This document shows positions 53,963 to 61,647 of a stretch of DNA of 64,000 nt, piece by piece. Position numbers and translations under genes: made by a program. Positions within the stretch are counted from its first letter, which is position 1; every line of letters begins with the position of its first letter. The stretch is from Pseudomonadota bacterium (lineage in GTDB: Bacteria > Pseudomonadota > Gammaproteobacteria > Steroidobacterales > Steroidobacteraceae): positions 124,001 through 188,000 of the forward strand of contig JAFEDS010000010.1 of assembly GCA_018241505.1 (NCBI GenBank), given 5' to 3'. The notes below the pieces were generated by a model that ran no database searches, was not told the DNA's origin, and was given only the letters and a program-made list of their open reading frames with translations.

Positions 53963-56029
53963 ATGAAGATCATCAGACATACCGCTCGCGACATGCGCCA
54001 GGCCCTGCGCGCCGTGCGCGAGCAACTTGGCGAGGATGCGGTCATCCTGTCCTCGCGTCGCACCGGTGAAGGTGTTGAAGTCACCGCCGCTGTCGATTTC
54101 GATGCATCCACGTTGGAGGCCGGCGGTTTCTCCAATGCAACGGCCGCGGCCCCTCTGCCCGCTCACGCATTGCCGCCACCCATTATTGAAGCGACTGCTG
54201 TTGCAGTTGCGCCCGCGCCGGCCAGGGGATCGCGCTCGGCCACCGCTGCCTTGCCCGCCACAACCCGTGCCCCGGCCGGGCCGACGTCGCGCGCCTCCCG
54301 TTCGGCCTCGACTGCCGCAGTCAGCGAAGCCCCATCCCGCTCGCCTGCCGCTGCAACGCGTTCGGCTTCGACGCTGAGCGCGACTGCGTTTGCCCTGACA
54401 ACCGGGCGCGCACCGCCGATGCCGGCCCCGGCTGCTCTGCCCGCTCCGACGGACATTGATGCGGAAATCGACGCTGACGACCAGGGCCCCGCCCCGTCGT
54501 ATGACGAGTTGGCCGCGCTCGAACAGCCAGACAACTACGACGACGGAGTTACTTTTACCTCGCACGCCAGCCCGCGCCGAGTCCGCTCCGCCACATCGAG
54601 CCGCAGCACGGCGTATCACCCGGCGTACGAAGCCGACCAGATATCAGAAGCCGCTCGCGAAGCAGTTGTTGAGCACCTCGCCAGCGAACGCGCGCCCGTG
54701 TTGGCACCCGCGCCTGCGCACGCAGCACAAGCGCGTGCATCAGGTGCTACGACCTCTGCGAATGCAGGCTCGCGCGAAACGGGCTCTGCGCATACGAGAA
54801 CGCGCACCGACGCTACCGCGCCCGCGGCATCACGCGCTAGCGCACCGGCCGCTTCTCGTACCGCCGTGTCGGCGCTCGAGGCACCGCGCACCTCCGCACA
54901 ACGACCCGCAGCATCTCGAGCGGAGGTCGACGAGACCACCGCGGCAGAGTCACTGGGCTCCTACGAAGACAGGGCCGCCAGGGACCCGGTCGAGGAGCTC
55001 CGCGAAGCAACCTTGACGCCGCTGGCCTCCAACGAAATCAAAGCAACCTTCGACGAATTCGCGGCCGGCGCCGCGGCGAGTGCCTCCGGGACCTCGCCGG
55101 CCGCGGCCGAAGCCATGGGCAACGAGCTGAAAACGCTGCGCCGCATGCTCGAGAACCAACTCGCGCACCTGGCGTGGAACGATTTGACGCGCCGCGCGCC
55201 CGTACACACTGAAATCCTGCGCGAGCTGACTGAAATAGGCATCTCCCAGGATCTCGCCGAGCACCTCGTGCGCCAGCTTCCCGAAGACCAGGACCTGACT
55301 TTTGCGCGCCGCTTCACCATCGCCGGCCTGTCGCAGTACCTCAAGGTCACGGGCGACCACTGGCTGGACGATGGCGGCCGTGTTGCGTTTGTCGGTGCCA
55401 CCGGAGTCGGCAAGACGACCACGCTCGCCAAGATTGCAGTGCGTTGGGTGTTGCGGCACGGCGCGCGCGACATTGCGCTCGTGGCGGCCGATCCGGTGCG
55501 AATTGGTGCACAGGACCAACTACGTTCGCTTGCTCAATTGCTCGGCGTGTCGGTATACACACCCGAGAGCTTCGAACATTTGCCCACGTTGCTGTCACGG
55601 CTGAGTGAGCGACTCATTCTGATTGATACACCCGGCTCGAGTGTGCGCGATAGTCAACTCGCCGGCCGCCTGGCGGTGCTCGCCAACTCGGCCTCAAAAC
55701 TCGAAACCGCCTTGGTGCTGGCCGCCAGCACCCAGGCCGGCGCGATCGAGGAAGCGGTGCGGCGCTTCGCGCCCGCCAACCCGTCCTGCTGCGTACTCAC
55801 AAAGCTCGACGAGGCGGCAAGCCTCGGCGGCGTGCTGTCGGCTCTCATCCGGGCGAGGTTGCCCGTTTCCTACATGAGCGAAGGACAACGCGTGCCGGAG
55901 GATCTGCGCCCGGCACGAGCGCTCGAGCTGGTGTCGGCTGCGGTGCGGCTCGCGAAGGCGCGCGGTGCGGCGGCTGATGAAGATCTCCTGCGACGACGAT
56001 TCGGAAAAAACGCCCATGGCATCTCCTGA
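53963..56029 (+). CDS. flhF: Flagellar SRP-type GTPase FlhF with extended disordered N-terminal region
   Basis: Sets polar flagellar position and number together with FlhG. It has 688 aa, far more than the usual 380-480. The first 50 residues are the conserved B domain start (MKIIRHTARDMRQALRAVREQLG, DAVILSSRR). Then about 300 residues of Ala/Ser/Thr/Pro/Arg-rich low-complexity sequence follow, and a helical N domain (LRRMLENQLAHLAWNDLTRR). The GTPase has GATGVGKTTTLAKIA near residue 478, AADPVRIGAQDQLRSLAQLL, DTPGSS in place of the usual DTAG at G3, and TKLDEAASLGG at G4. Overlaps flhG by 14 bases. Confidence 0.94.
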   Translation: MKIIRHTARDMRQALRAVREQLGEDAVILSSRRTGEGVEVTAAVDFDASTLEAGGFSNATAAAPLPAHALPPPIIEATAVAVAPAPARGSRSATAALPATTRAPAGPTSRASRSASTAAVSEAPSRSPAAATRSASTLSATAFALTTGRAPPMPAPAALPAPTDIDAEIDADDQGPAPSYDELAALEQPDNYDDGVTFTSHASPRRVRSATSSRSTAYHPAYEADQISEAAREAVVEHLASERAPVLAPAPAHAAQARASGATTSANAGSRETGSAHTRTRTDATAPAASRASAPAASRTAVSALEAPRTSAQRPAASRAEVDETTAAESLGSYEDRAARDPVEELREATLTPLASNEIKATFDEFAAGAAASASGTSPAAAEAMGNELKTLRRMLENQLAHLAWNDLTRRAPVHTEILRELTEIGISQDLAEHLVRQLPEDQDLTFARRFTIAGLSQYLKVTGDHWLDDGGRVAFVGATGVGKTTTLAKIAVRWVLRHGARDIALVAADPVRIGAQDQLRSLAQLLGVSVYTPESFEHLPTLLSRLSERLILIDTPGSSVRDSQLAGRLAVLANSASKLETALVLAASTQAGAIEEAVRRFAPANPSCCVLTKLDEAASLGGVLSALIRARLPVSYMSEGQRVPEDLRPARALELVSAAVRLAKARGAAADEDLLRRRFGKNAHGIS

Positions 56030-56897
56030 GCTCAATTTGATCAACAACGCGAAACTCGAAGGCCTCTCCCACCCCGTTCAGGTCATAGCGGTCACGGGTG
56101 GCAAGGGTGGCGTCGGCAAGACGAGCGTGTCGGTCAACATGGCGACCGCGATGGCCGCTGCAGGCAAACGTGTCGTGCTGCTCGACGGCGATCTCGGCCT
56201 GGCCAACGCCGACGTGTTTCTCGGACTGTCACCTCGCTACACACTGGCGCATGTTCTGTCCGGTGAGCGCACACTCGATGAGGTTGTAATCCAAGCGCCA
56301 CAGGGATTCCTGGTGGTGCCCGCGGCCTCCGGCGCCGCCGACCTGGCCAACATCGGTGAAATGGAGAGCCTGGGGCTGGTTCAGGCCTTCAGCACCCTGG
56401 CCGCTCGCGTGGATTGTCTGATCGTCGATACGGCGGCGGGCATCAACCATAGTGTGCTGCAGTTCTCACAAGCGGCCCAACATGTCGTGGTCGTCATTTG
56501 CGACGAGCCCGCCTCGCTAACCGACGCCTATGCGCTCGTCAAGGTGCTGAGTCGCAATCACGGCGTGAGTCGGTTCCGCGTGCTGGCCAACCAGGTGCGC
56601 GTGCAGGGAGCCGGTGCGGAGCTGTTCCGGCGCTTCGAGCTCGTAACCGCTCGATTCCTCGATGTAGTGCTGGAGTTCGCAGGCGAAATCCCGGAAGACG
56701 AGTACCTTCGACGCTCGGTGCGAGAGCAACGGCCCGTTTATGACGCTTATCCGTCATCCGCGGCGTCCCGTGCATTCAAGAAATTGGCTGCCCGGGCCGA
56801 TAGCTGGCCGGTACCTCCCGGCCCGCGCGGCAACATCGAGTTCTTCGTCGAGCGGCTCGTGCGCAAACAGGTCGCACGCCTGGAAGCGGTGCAATGA
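56016..56897 (+). CDS. flhG: MinD-like flagellar number regulator FlhG (FleN)
   Basis: ParA/MinD-type ATPase that limits flagellar number, acting on FlhF and the FleQ activator. It has 293 aa from the ATG at 56016. Deviant Walker A VTGGKGGVGKTSVSVNMA, LLDGDLGLANADVFLGL (Walker A' and switch I), VDCLIVDTAAGINHSVLQF (Walker B). A C-terminal amphipathic end (FFVERLVRKQVARLEAV) could bind membrane. The stop overlaps fliA by 4 bases. A sigma-28-like motif lies within its 3' part. Confidence 0.95.
   Translation: MASPELNLINNAKLEGLSHPVQVIAVTGGKGGVGKTSVSVNMATAMAAAGKRVVLLDGDLGLANADVFLGLSPRYTLAHVLSGERTLDEVVIQAPQGFLVVPAASGAADLANIGEMESLGLVQAFSTLAARVDCLIVDTAAGINHSVLQFSQAAQHVVVVICDEPASLTDAYALVKVLSRNHGVSRFRVLANQVRVQGAGAELFRRFELVTARFLDVVLEFAGEIPEDEYLRRSVREQRPVYDAYPSSAASRAFKKLAARADSWPVPPGPRGNIEFFVERLVRKQVARLEAVQ
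56776..56803 (+). promoter_or_regulatory. Possible sigma-28 promoter inside flhG, upstream of fliA
   Basis: TCAAG (56776-56780) and GCCGATAG (56796-56803) resemble the FliA -35 and -10, with start-to-start spacing of 20 instead of 19. It is 90 bases before the fliA start codon and could give FliA autoregulation, but lies in coding sequence and may be chance. Confidence 0.3.
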
Positions 56898-57622
56898 ACG
56901 CAGCGAGCGCCTACAGCTCGGCTCGCGCGACGGGAGATGCGGATCGGCTGGTGTTGCAACACGCCGAGCTGGTGAAGCGGATTGCGTACCACCTGGCAGG
57001 CAGATTGCCGCCCTCGGTGGAGGTCGACGATCTGATTCAGGCCGGCATGCTGGGTTTGCTGGAGGCGGCGTCCAACTACGCCGCCAACCGCGGTGCGAGC
57101 TTTGAGACGTACGCGGGGATTCGGATTCGGGGCGCGATGATCGATGCGCTGCGGAAGCTCGACTGGGCTCCCCGCTCGGTGCACCGAAAGGCGCGCGCGG
57201 TCGCTGCTGTGGTGCAAGAAATCGAGCGGCGGACCGGGCGCGACGCGCGCGATGTCGAGATTGCCGAAGGCATGGGAGTAGGTCTGGATGAATACCACTC
57301 AATCGTGCAGGACGCTGCGAGCTGTCGCCTTGCAAGCCTGGATGATGCGACTGCCGCTGCTGCTGCGGGATCTGAAGACCCGTTCGCCGAGGCGGCGGAT
57401 GAAAGATTTCGGACTGCGTTGAGCCGTGCAATCGAGGGGCTGCCCGAACGGGAGCGTCTGGTGATGTCGCTGTACTACAGCGACGGCCTGAACCTCAAGG
57501 AGATCGGCGCGGTGTTGAAGGTTACGGAGTCACGTGTGTGCCAACTGCATGGACAGGCACTCGTGCGGCTGAAAGCCCGCCTCGCGGATTGGCGCGACAG
57601 CGGTGTCAGTGAGCAGGCTTGA
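56894..57622 (+). CDS. fliA: Flagellar sigma factor FliA (sigma-28)
   Basis: Directs transcription of late flagellar and chemotaxis genes. It has 242 aa. Region 2 ([62 protein letters not shown]), region 3 ([24 protein letters not shown]) and region 4 with the HTH ([48 protein letters not shown]) are all present. A match to the promoter it would use is found at 61180-61206. Confidence 0.96.
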   Translation: MNAASAYSSARATGDADRLVLQHAELVKRIAYHLAGRLPPSVEVDDLIQAGMLGLLEAASNYAANRGASFETYAGIRIRGAMIDALRKLDWAPRSVHRKARAVAAVVQEIERRTGRDARDVEIAEGMGVGLDEYHSIVQDAASCRLASLDDATAAAAAGSEDPFAEAADERFRTALSRAIEGLPERERLVMSLYYSDGLNLKEIGAVLKVTESRVCQLHGQALVRLKARLADWRDSGVSEQA

Positions 57623-57641
57623 GTATCGGGAGACGGAAGCT

Positions 57642-58028
57642 GTGAGCAAAGATATGAAGTTCCTGGTCGTCGATGATTTCTCGACAATGCGCCGCATAGT
57701 CAAAAATCTTCTGCACGACCTGGGTTATCCCAACGTCACGGAGGCGGACGACGGCAAGACCGCCCTGCCCATGTTGCAGGCGGGAAGCTTCGACTTCCTG
57801 ATTTCCGACTGGAACATGCCCGGCATGTCCGGCCTCGACCTGATCAAGGCCGTGCGCTCGGATGCGAAACTGGCCAAGTTGCCGGTATTGATGCTCACCG
57901 CCGAAGCCAAGCGCGAGCAGATCATCGAGGCCGCCCAGGCGGGTGTGAACGGCTACGTCATCAAGCCCTTCACGGCCGAGACTCTCAAAGAGAAGCTCGA
58001 CAAGATCCTCAGCGCGATTGCCAAGTGA
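57642..58028 (+). CDS. cheY: Chemotaxis response regulator CheY
   Basis: Single-domain receiver that, when phosphorylated by CheA, binds FliM. About 128 aa from the GTG at 57642 (GGGAG upstream); the ATG at 57654 is an alternative. Acidic residues D11-D12, phospho-acceptor Asp56 ([12 protein letters not shown]), Thr86 (VLMLTAEAK) and Lys108 ([11 protein letters not shown]) are in place. cheZ follows 7 bases later. Confidence 0.95.
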   Translation: MSKDMKFLVVDDFSTMRRIVKNLLHDLGYPNVTEADDGKTALPMLQAGSFDFLISDWNMPGMSGLDLIKAVRSDAKLAKLPVLMLTAEAKREQIIEAAQAGVNGYVIKPFTAETLKEKLDKILSAIAK

Positions 58029-58035
58029 GCCTGTC

Positions 58036-58800
58036 ATGTCAAGCTTTCAAATACTGAAACTCGAATACAGTGCGTGCGTGGAGGCCCTGACCGACGCGTT
58101 GCGCCATGAGGACGAGACCGCGTTTTTCGCGGCTGTCGACCACATTGTTCACATGCGCGAACCCGGCATGTTCAAGGAGCTGCGTCAGCTCACCGGCGAC
58201 CTGCAAAAAGCGCTGGAGCGCTTCAGCATCGAATCGCGCCTGCAGGACATTGCAGAGAACGAGATTCCGGATGCGCGCGCGCGCCTCACGCACGTCATCA
58301 ACATGACCGATGAAGCGGCGCATCGGACGCTCGATCTCGTCGAACAGTCAGGCCCGCTCGCCGAGCGCACAGCGCAGGAAGCCGCGGTCCTGATCGAGTC
58401 GTTCGAGAAGCTGCAGAATCGCGCCGCCGGCGGTCCGAGTTACGACGCTGTGTTGCAATCGATAGAGGGCCTGCAACCGCTGGTGAAGTCGGTGGAGAAG
58501 TTCCTGCCGGCCGCGCGCTCGGACTCCGAGCTGATCCGCCGCAACCTGGCCGATGTGCTGCTGGCACAGGGCTACCAGGATCTCACCGGCCAGATCATCC
58601 GCAGTGTCATGAAACTCGTCGAAGAGCTCGAGGCGGCGCTCTCCAACCTCGCACGCCTGTCGGGCGATATCGTGGAGCATGCGACTATGGGAGAGAGCGC
58701 CAGCAAGGGACAGGGCCCCGCCGTACCCGGCGTGACCAAGGGCGAAATCGCTTCAGGCCAGACAGACGTGGATGCGTTGCTGTCGGGTCTCGGGATGTAA
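58036..58800 (+). CDS. cheZ: CheY-P phosphatase CheZ
   Basis: Dephosphorylates CheY. It has 254 aa from the ATG at 58036. The catalytic helix contains the active-site motif in LLAQGYQDLTGQIIRSVMKLVEELE (the Asp and Gln of the DxxxQ-type motif). The C-terminal CheY-binding peptide, QTDVDALLSGLGM, is conserved. Part of cheY-cheZ with small gaps. Confidence 0.93.
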   Translation: MSSFQILKLEYSACVEALTDALRHEDETAFFAAVDHIVHMREPGMFKELRQLTGDLQKALERFSIESRLQDIAENEIPDARARLTHVINMTDEAAHRTLDLVEQSGPLAERTAQEAAVLIESFEKLQNRAAGGPSYDAVLQSIEGLQPLVKSVEKFLPAARSDSELIRRNLADVLLAQGYQDLTGQIIRSVMKLVEELEAALSNLARLSGDIVEHATMGESASKGQGPAVPGVTKGEIASGQTDVDALLSGLGM

Positions 58801-58809
58801 GGTGGTCCG

Positions 58810-59550
58810 TTGGACGTATTGAGCATCATCGGGCTGGTGCTCGCACTGAATGCGATCCTGGTCGGCGCCGTGCTCAAGGGCGCCGGTCTGATGGCGTTGG
58901 TGTCAGCCGCTGCATTCATGATCGTCGTGGTCGGAACCTGCGCGGCCATTTTCATTCAAACGCCGCTGCCGGTCATGCAGCGCGCCATGAAAATCTTCCC
59001 CTGGGTCATGCGCCCGCCGGTGCGCGATGGCCGGCTGTTGATTGCCAAGATGGTCGAGTGGAGCAACATCGCCCGCAAGCAGGGGCTGCTCGGACTCGAG
59101 ATGATGATCGACCGCGAGCCGGATGACTTCGTGCAGAAAGCCCTGCAACTGGTCGTCGACGGCACGGAACCTGACAACATCAGCAGCGTCATGTATGTCG
59201 ATCTGAACATGCGCGAGCATGCGGACACGACCGCTGCGAAAGTGTTCGAGGGCATGGGCATCTACTCGCCCACCCTCGGCATCATCGGCGCGGTTCTCGG
59301 CCTGATGGCCGTGCTGCAGAATCTCGCCGACCCGAGCAAGCTGGGACACGGCATCGCCGCGGCCTTCACGGCGACCATCTACGGCATCGGACTCGCCAAC
59401 CTGTTTTTCCTTCCCGTGGCAGCGAAACTCAAGGTCATTATCGCGCGCCAGACGCAGTTCCGCGAAATGGTCGTCGACGGAATGCTCTGTATTGCGCAAG
59501 GGGAGAATCCCCGTGCTATTGAGTCCAAACTTCAGGGATACCTCCACTGA
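58810..59550 (+). CDS. motC: Flagellar stator protein MotC (MotA-like)
   Basis: Proton-channel stator subunit, 246 aa, with four membrane segments (IIGLVLALNAILVGAVLKG, MALVSAAAFMIVVVGTCAA, IIGAVLGLMAVLQNL, FTATIYGIGLANLFFLPVA). A charged cytoplasmic loop between the second and third includes ARKQGLLGLE. It pairs with the MotD downstream, the second stator type of Pseudomonas. The start is a TTG at 58810, 9 bases after cheZ. Confidence 0.9.
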   Translation: MDVLSIIGLVLALNAILVGAVLKGAGLMALVSAAAFMIVVVGTCAAIFIQTPLPVMQRAMKIFPWVMRPPVRDGRLLIAKMVEWSNIARKQGLLGLEMMIDREPDDFVQKALQLVVDGTEPDNISSVMYVDLNMREHADTTAAKVFEGMGIYSPTLGIIGAVLGLMAVLQNLADPSKLGHGIAAAFTATIYGIGLANLFFLPVAAKLKVIIARQTQFREMVVDGMLCIAQGENPRAIESKLQGYLH

Positions 59551-59566
59551 TGCGGAGCTCAGCGAG

Positions 59567-60631
59567 TTGAGCCGCGTTCGGCACTCAACCGGACGGCGGC
59601 GTAAGAAGCACGAAGAGCACGCCAACCACGAGGCCTGGGCCATTCCCTACGCCGACTTGTTGACTTTGCTGCTCGCGTTCTTCGTGGTGATGTACGCCAT
59701 CTCTTCCGTCAACGCCGGCAAGTACCGTGTGTTGTCGGACTCATTGTTTGCTGCTTTCCGCGGCGCGCCCCGCAGCCTGCAGCCCGTGCAGGTCGGCGAC
59801 AAGCAAGTGGGCACCGGCGCGGATATGAATTCCACGGTTGTCCAACAAGCGCAGCTCGAGGGCAAGGCCCAGGCACGCATCGCTCCAGTGCCGGTCTCGT
59901 ACGGAGCAAAGGCTCCCGGCGACGCAGCGGCCTCGCCGGTCAAACTTCCGCCTCAGGCGGCGGCGGCCGCACAGGCACTCTCCAAGCTGGCGGACCAGAT
60001 CTCCCAGGCCATGAACCAGTTGGTTCAAAAGGACCTGGTGACCATCCGCCGCTCCGACTTCTGGATTGAAGTCGAGATGAAGACCGACATCCTGTTTCCC
60101 AGCGGCAGTGCGCGGCTGGCGGACAGCGCTCTGTCCATCCTCGAGCAGCTCGGCGGCGTGCTGGCACCCTTCCCCAACCCGATCCGCGTTGAAGGCCACA
60201 CCGACAACAAGCCTATCAAGACGGCGCTCTTCAGCTCCAATTGGGAGCTGTCAGCCGCGCGTGCCGGCAGTGTCGTGCGGGTTCTTGCCGGTCATGGGGT
60301 AAACCCGGCCAGGCTCGCCGTCATTGGCTACGGCGAGCAGCGCCCGCTCAAGAGCAACGATTCCGCGGAAGGCCGCAACGCCAACCGCCGGGTCGTGGTC
60401 GTCATCCTCTCGACCGAGCTGATGCGCCAGCAGGCGAACGGCCCCAACCAGATTTCCAACAGCAACGACCCCGCCACCGCGCATCCCGAGATCATGGAAA
60501 ACGGGCCGCCGCCCTCGGGCCCGGGCGCGGTTGCCTCACCGGGCGACTCGCCCCAGGCGCTTCCCGCGCCCGATTCCACGCCCACCGCGCAAACCAACCA
60601 GACCGACACTGGCATAGAACCTGCAACCTGA
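59567..60631 (+). CDS. motD: Flagellar stator protein MotD (MotB-like)
   Basis: Stator subunit that anchors to peptidoglycan. The N-terminus RRRKKHEEHANHEAWAIPY leads to a single membrane helix with the proton-carrying Asp in YADLLTLLLAFFVVMYAISS, and to the plug region. The OmpA-like domain has IRVEGHTDNKPIKTALFSSNWELSAARAGSVVRVL. A Pro/Ala/Ser-rich tail follows. About 354 aa from a TTG at 59567; a GTG at 59513 or a TTG at 59492, inside motC, would add residues that do not fit the family. Confidence 0.88.
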   Translation: MSRVRHSTGRRRKKHEEHANHEAWAIPYADLLTLLLAFFVVMYAISSVNAGKYRVLSDSLFAAFRGAPRSLQPVQVGDKQVGTGADMNSTVVQQAQLEGKAQARIAPVPVSYGAKAPGDAAASPVKLPPQAAAAAQALSKLADQISQAMNQLVQKDLVTIRRSDFWIEVEMKTDILFPSGSARLADSALSILEQLGGVLAPFPNPIRVEGHTDNKPIKTALFSSNWELSAARAGSVVRVLAGHGVNPARLAVIGYGEQRPLKSNDSAEGRNANRRVVVVILSTELMRQQANGPNQISNSNDPATAHPEIMENGPPPSGPGAVASPGDSPQALPAPDSTPTAQTNQTDTGIEPAT

Positions 60632-60707
60632 ACTGCAGCCCCGCCGCGCGACGCCGGAAACCTGACGTTTCAGCGCAGCGAGTGTGAACTGGTTCACGGA
60701 GGTTGTT

Positions 60708-61148
60708 GTGCCCGCACTTCAGATGCCGCCTGTTGAGTTGCTTTTCCTCATCGGACGCGCCGTATTCCTGGTGTTTTCCTTTGTCCTGGCGACCATCGCG
60801 TTCGTGCGCTGGCGCCGCGCCATCCTGGCCCAAACCGAGCTCGTGCTTGCCAACCACACTGTTGTCCTGCAACGCCTCGCCGAGCTGGAGGCGCGTGTCG
60901 ATGCGACGAACGTCACTGTTTCCCAGTTGGGTGACCGTATCGGCAAGCCACAACATGTAACATCGCCCGCACCGGTGGCAACACCGGGCTACCAGATAGC
61001 AATCCGGCTCGCGAAGAGCGGCGCCACGCGCGAAGAGCTGATTTCGAGCTGTGGCCTGTCGGCCAGCGAGGCTGAGTTGGTTCAGCGCCTGCACGGACCC
61101 CAAGTGAAGGCCGGCGCGCGCCGCGGCCGGGATGCCCATGCTGCGTAG
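60708..61148 (+). CDS. DUF2802 family protein
   Basis: A 146-aa membrane-anchored protein of unknown function, often found in flagellar-chemotaxis clusters. One N-terminal membrane segment (ELLFLIGRAVFLVFSFVLATIAFV), a coiled coil (NHTVVLQRLAELEARVDATNVTVSQL), and the DUF2802 helix pair GYQIAIRLAKSGATREELISSCGLSASEAELVQRLHG. The GTG at 60708 has GGAGG 6 bases upstream; a GTG at 60684 is the alternative. Confidence 0.8.
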   Translation: MPALQMPPVELLFLIGRAVFLVFSFVLATIAFVRWRRAILAQTELVLANHTVVLQRLAELEARVDATNVTVSQLGDRIGKPQHVTSPAPVATPGYQIAIRLAKSGATREELISSCGLSASEAELVQRLHGPQVKAGARRGRDAHAA

Positions 61149-61179
61149 CGGAACTGGTTCATGTTTCGTTAACTGAAGT

Positions 61180-61206
61180 TCAAGCACCTCGTGCACACGC
61201 CGATAG
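61180..61206 (+). promoter_or_regulatory. Sigma-28 (FliA) promoter upstream of the STAS-cheA-cheW operon
   Basis: TCAAGCAC (61180-61187), 11 bases, then GCCGATAG (61199-61206). The -10 matches GCCGATAA at 7 of 8 and the -35 has the Pseudomonas-type TCAAG. Start-to-start spacing of 19 fits TAAAGTTT-N11-GCCGATAA. It lies 42 bases before the STAS gene. A CGTGCAC repeat flanks the -10. Confidence 0.75.
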
Positions 61207-61248
61207 CGATCGTGCACGACCACAATTGGCCCTCACCCCGCCATACAA

Positions 61249-61647
61249 ATGACCAAGCGCAAAAAAGCGAAATCGGCCCGGCCGCGTCCTACGCGTGGTG
61301 GGCACCTGCTAGGCCCACCCAGAGAGGCCGGCGCCGCTCGTAATTCCACGGCTGACGCCTCGCCTTCCCCAGTTTCGACCACCCTGGTCCTCGCCGCCGA
61401 GTGCCTGGTGGCCGGCGCGGGCGCTCTCAAAGAGAGTCTCGCCCCGCTCGTTGAGCAACCTCTCCCGGTCACACTCGACATAACCGACCTGCAGCGAATC
61501 GATACCGCCGGTTTGCAGGTACTGACGGCGTTCGCCCGCGAGCGGACCGGTCACGGTCGCGCGATCGAGTGGCGCGGCACTGCCCCGGCACTGACTTCCG
61601 CCGCACAGCTTCTGGGCCTGACAGCCGCGCTCGGGCTGCCGGCATGA
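61249..61647 (+). CDS. STAS-domain protein
   Basis: A 132-aa protein with a basic, disordered N-terminus (KRKKAKSARPRPTRGG) and a STAS domain from about residue 45 (LVLAAECLVAGAGALKESL, LDITDLQRIDTAGLQVLTAFARERTG). It resembles anti-anti-sigma-factor-like proteins beside chemotaxis genes, where its role is unknown; the segment TDLQRIDTAGLQ lacks the usual Ser/Thr phosphorylation site at the helix cap (Asp-Thr present, so a phospho-site is possible). Its stop overlaps the cheA start by 4 bases. Confidence 0.85.
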   Translation: MTKRKKAKSARPRPTRGGHLLGPPREAGAARNSTADASPSPVSTTLVLAAECLVAGAGALKESLAPLVEQPLPVTLDITDLQRIDTAGLQVLTAFARERTGHGRAIEWRGTAPALTSAAQLLGLTAALGLPA

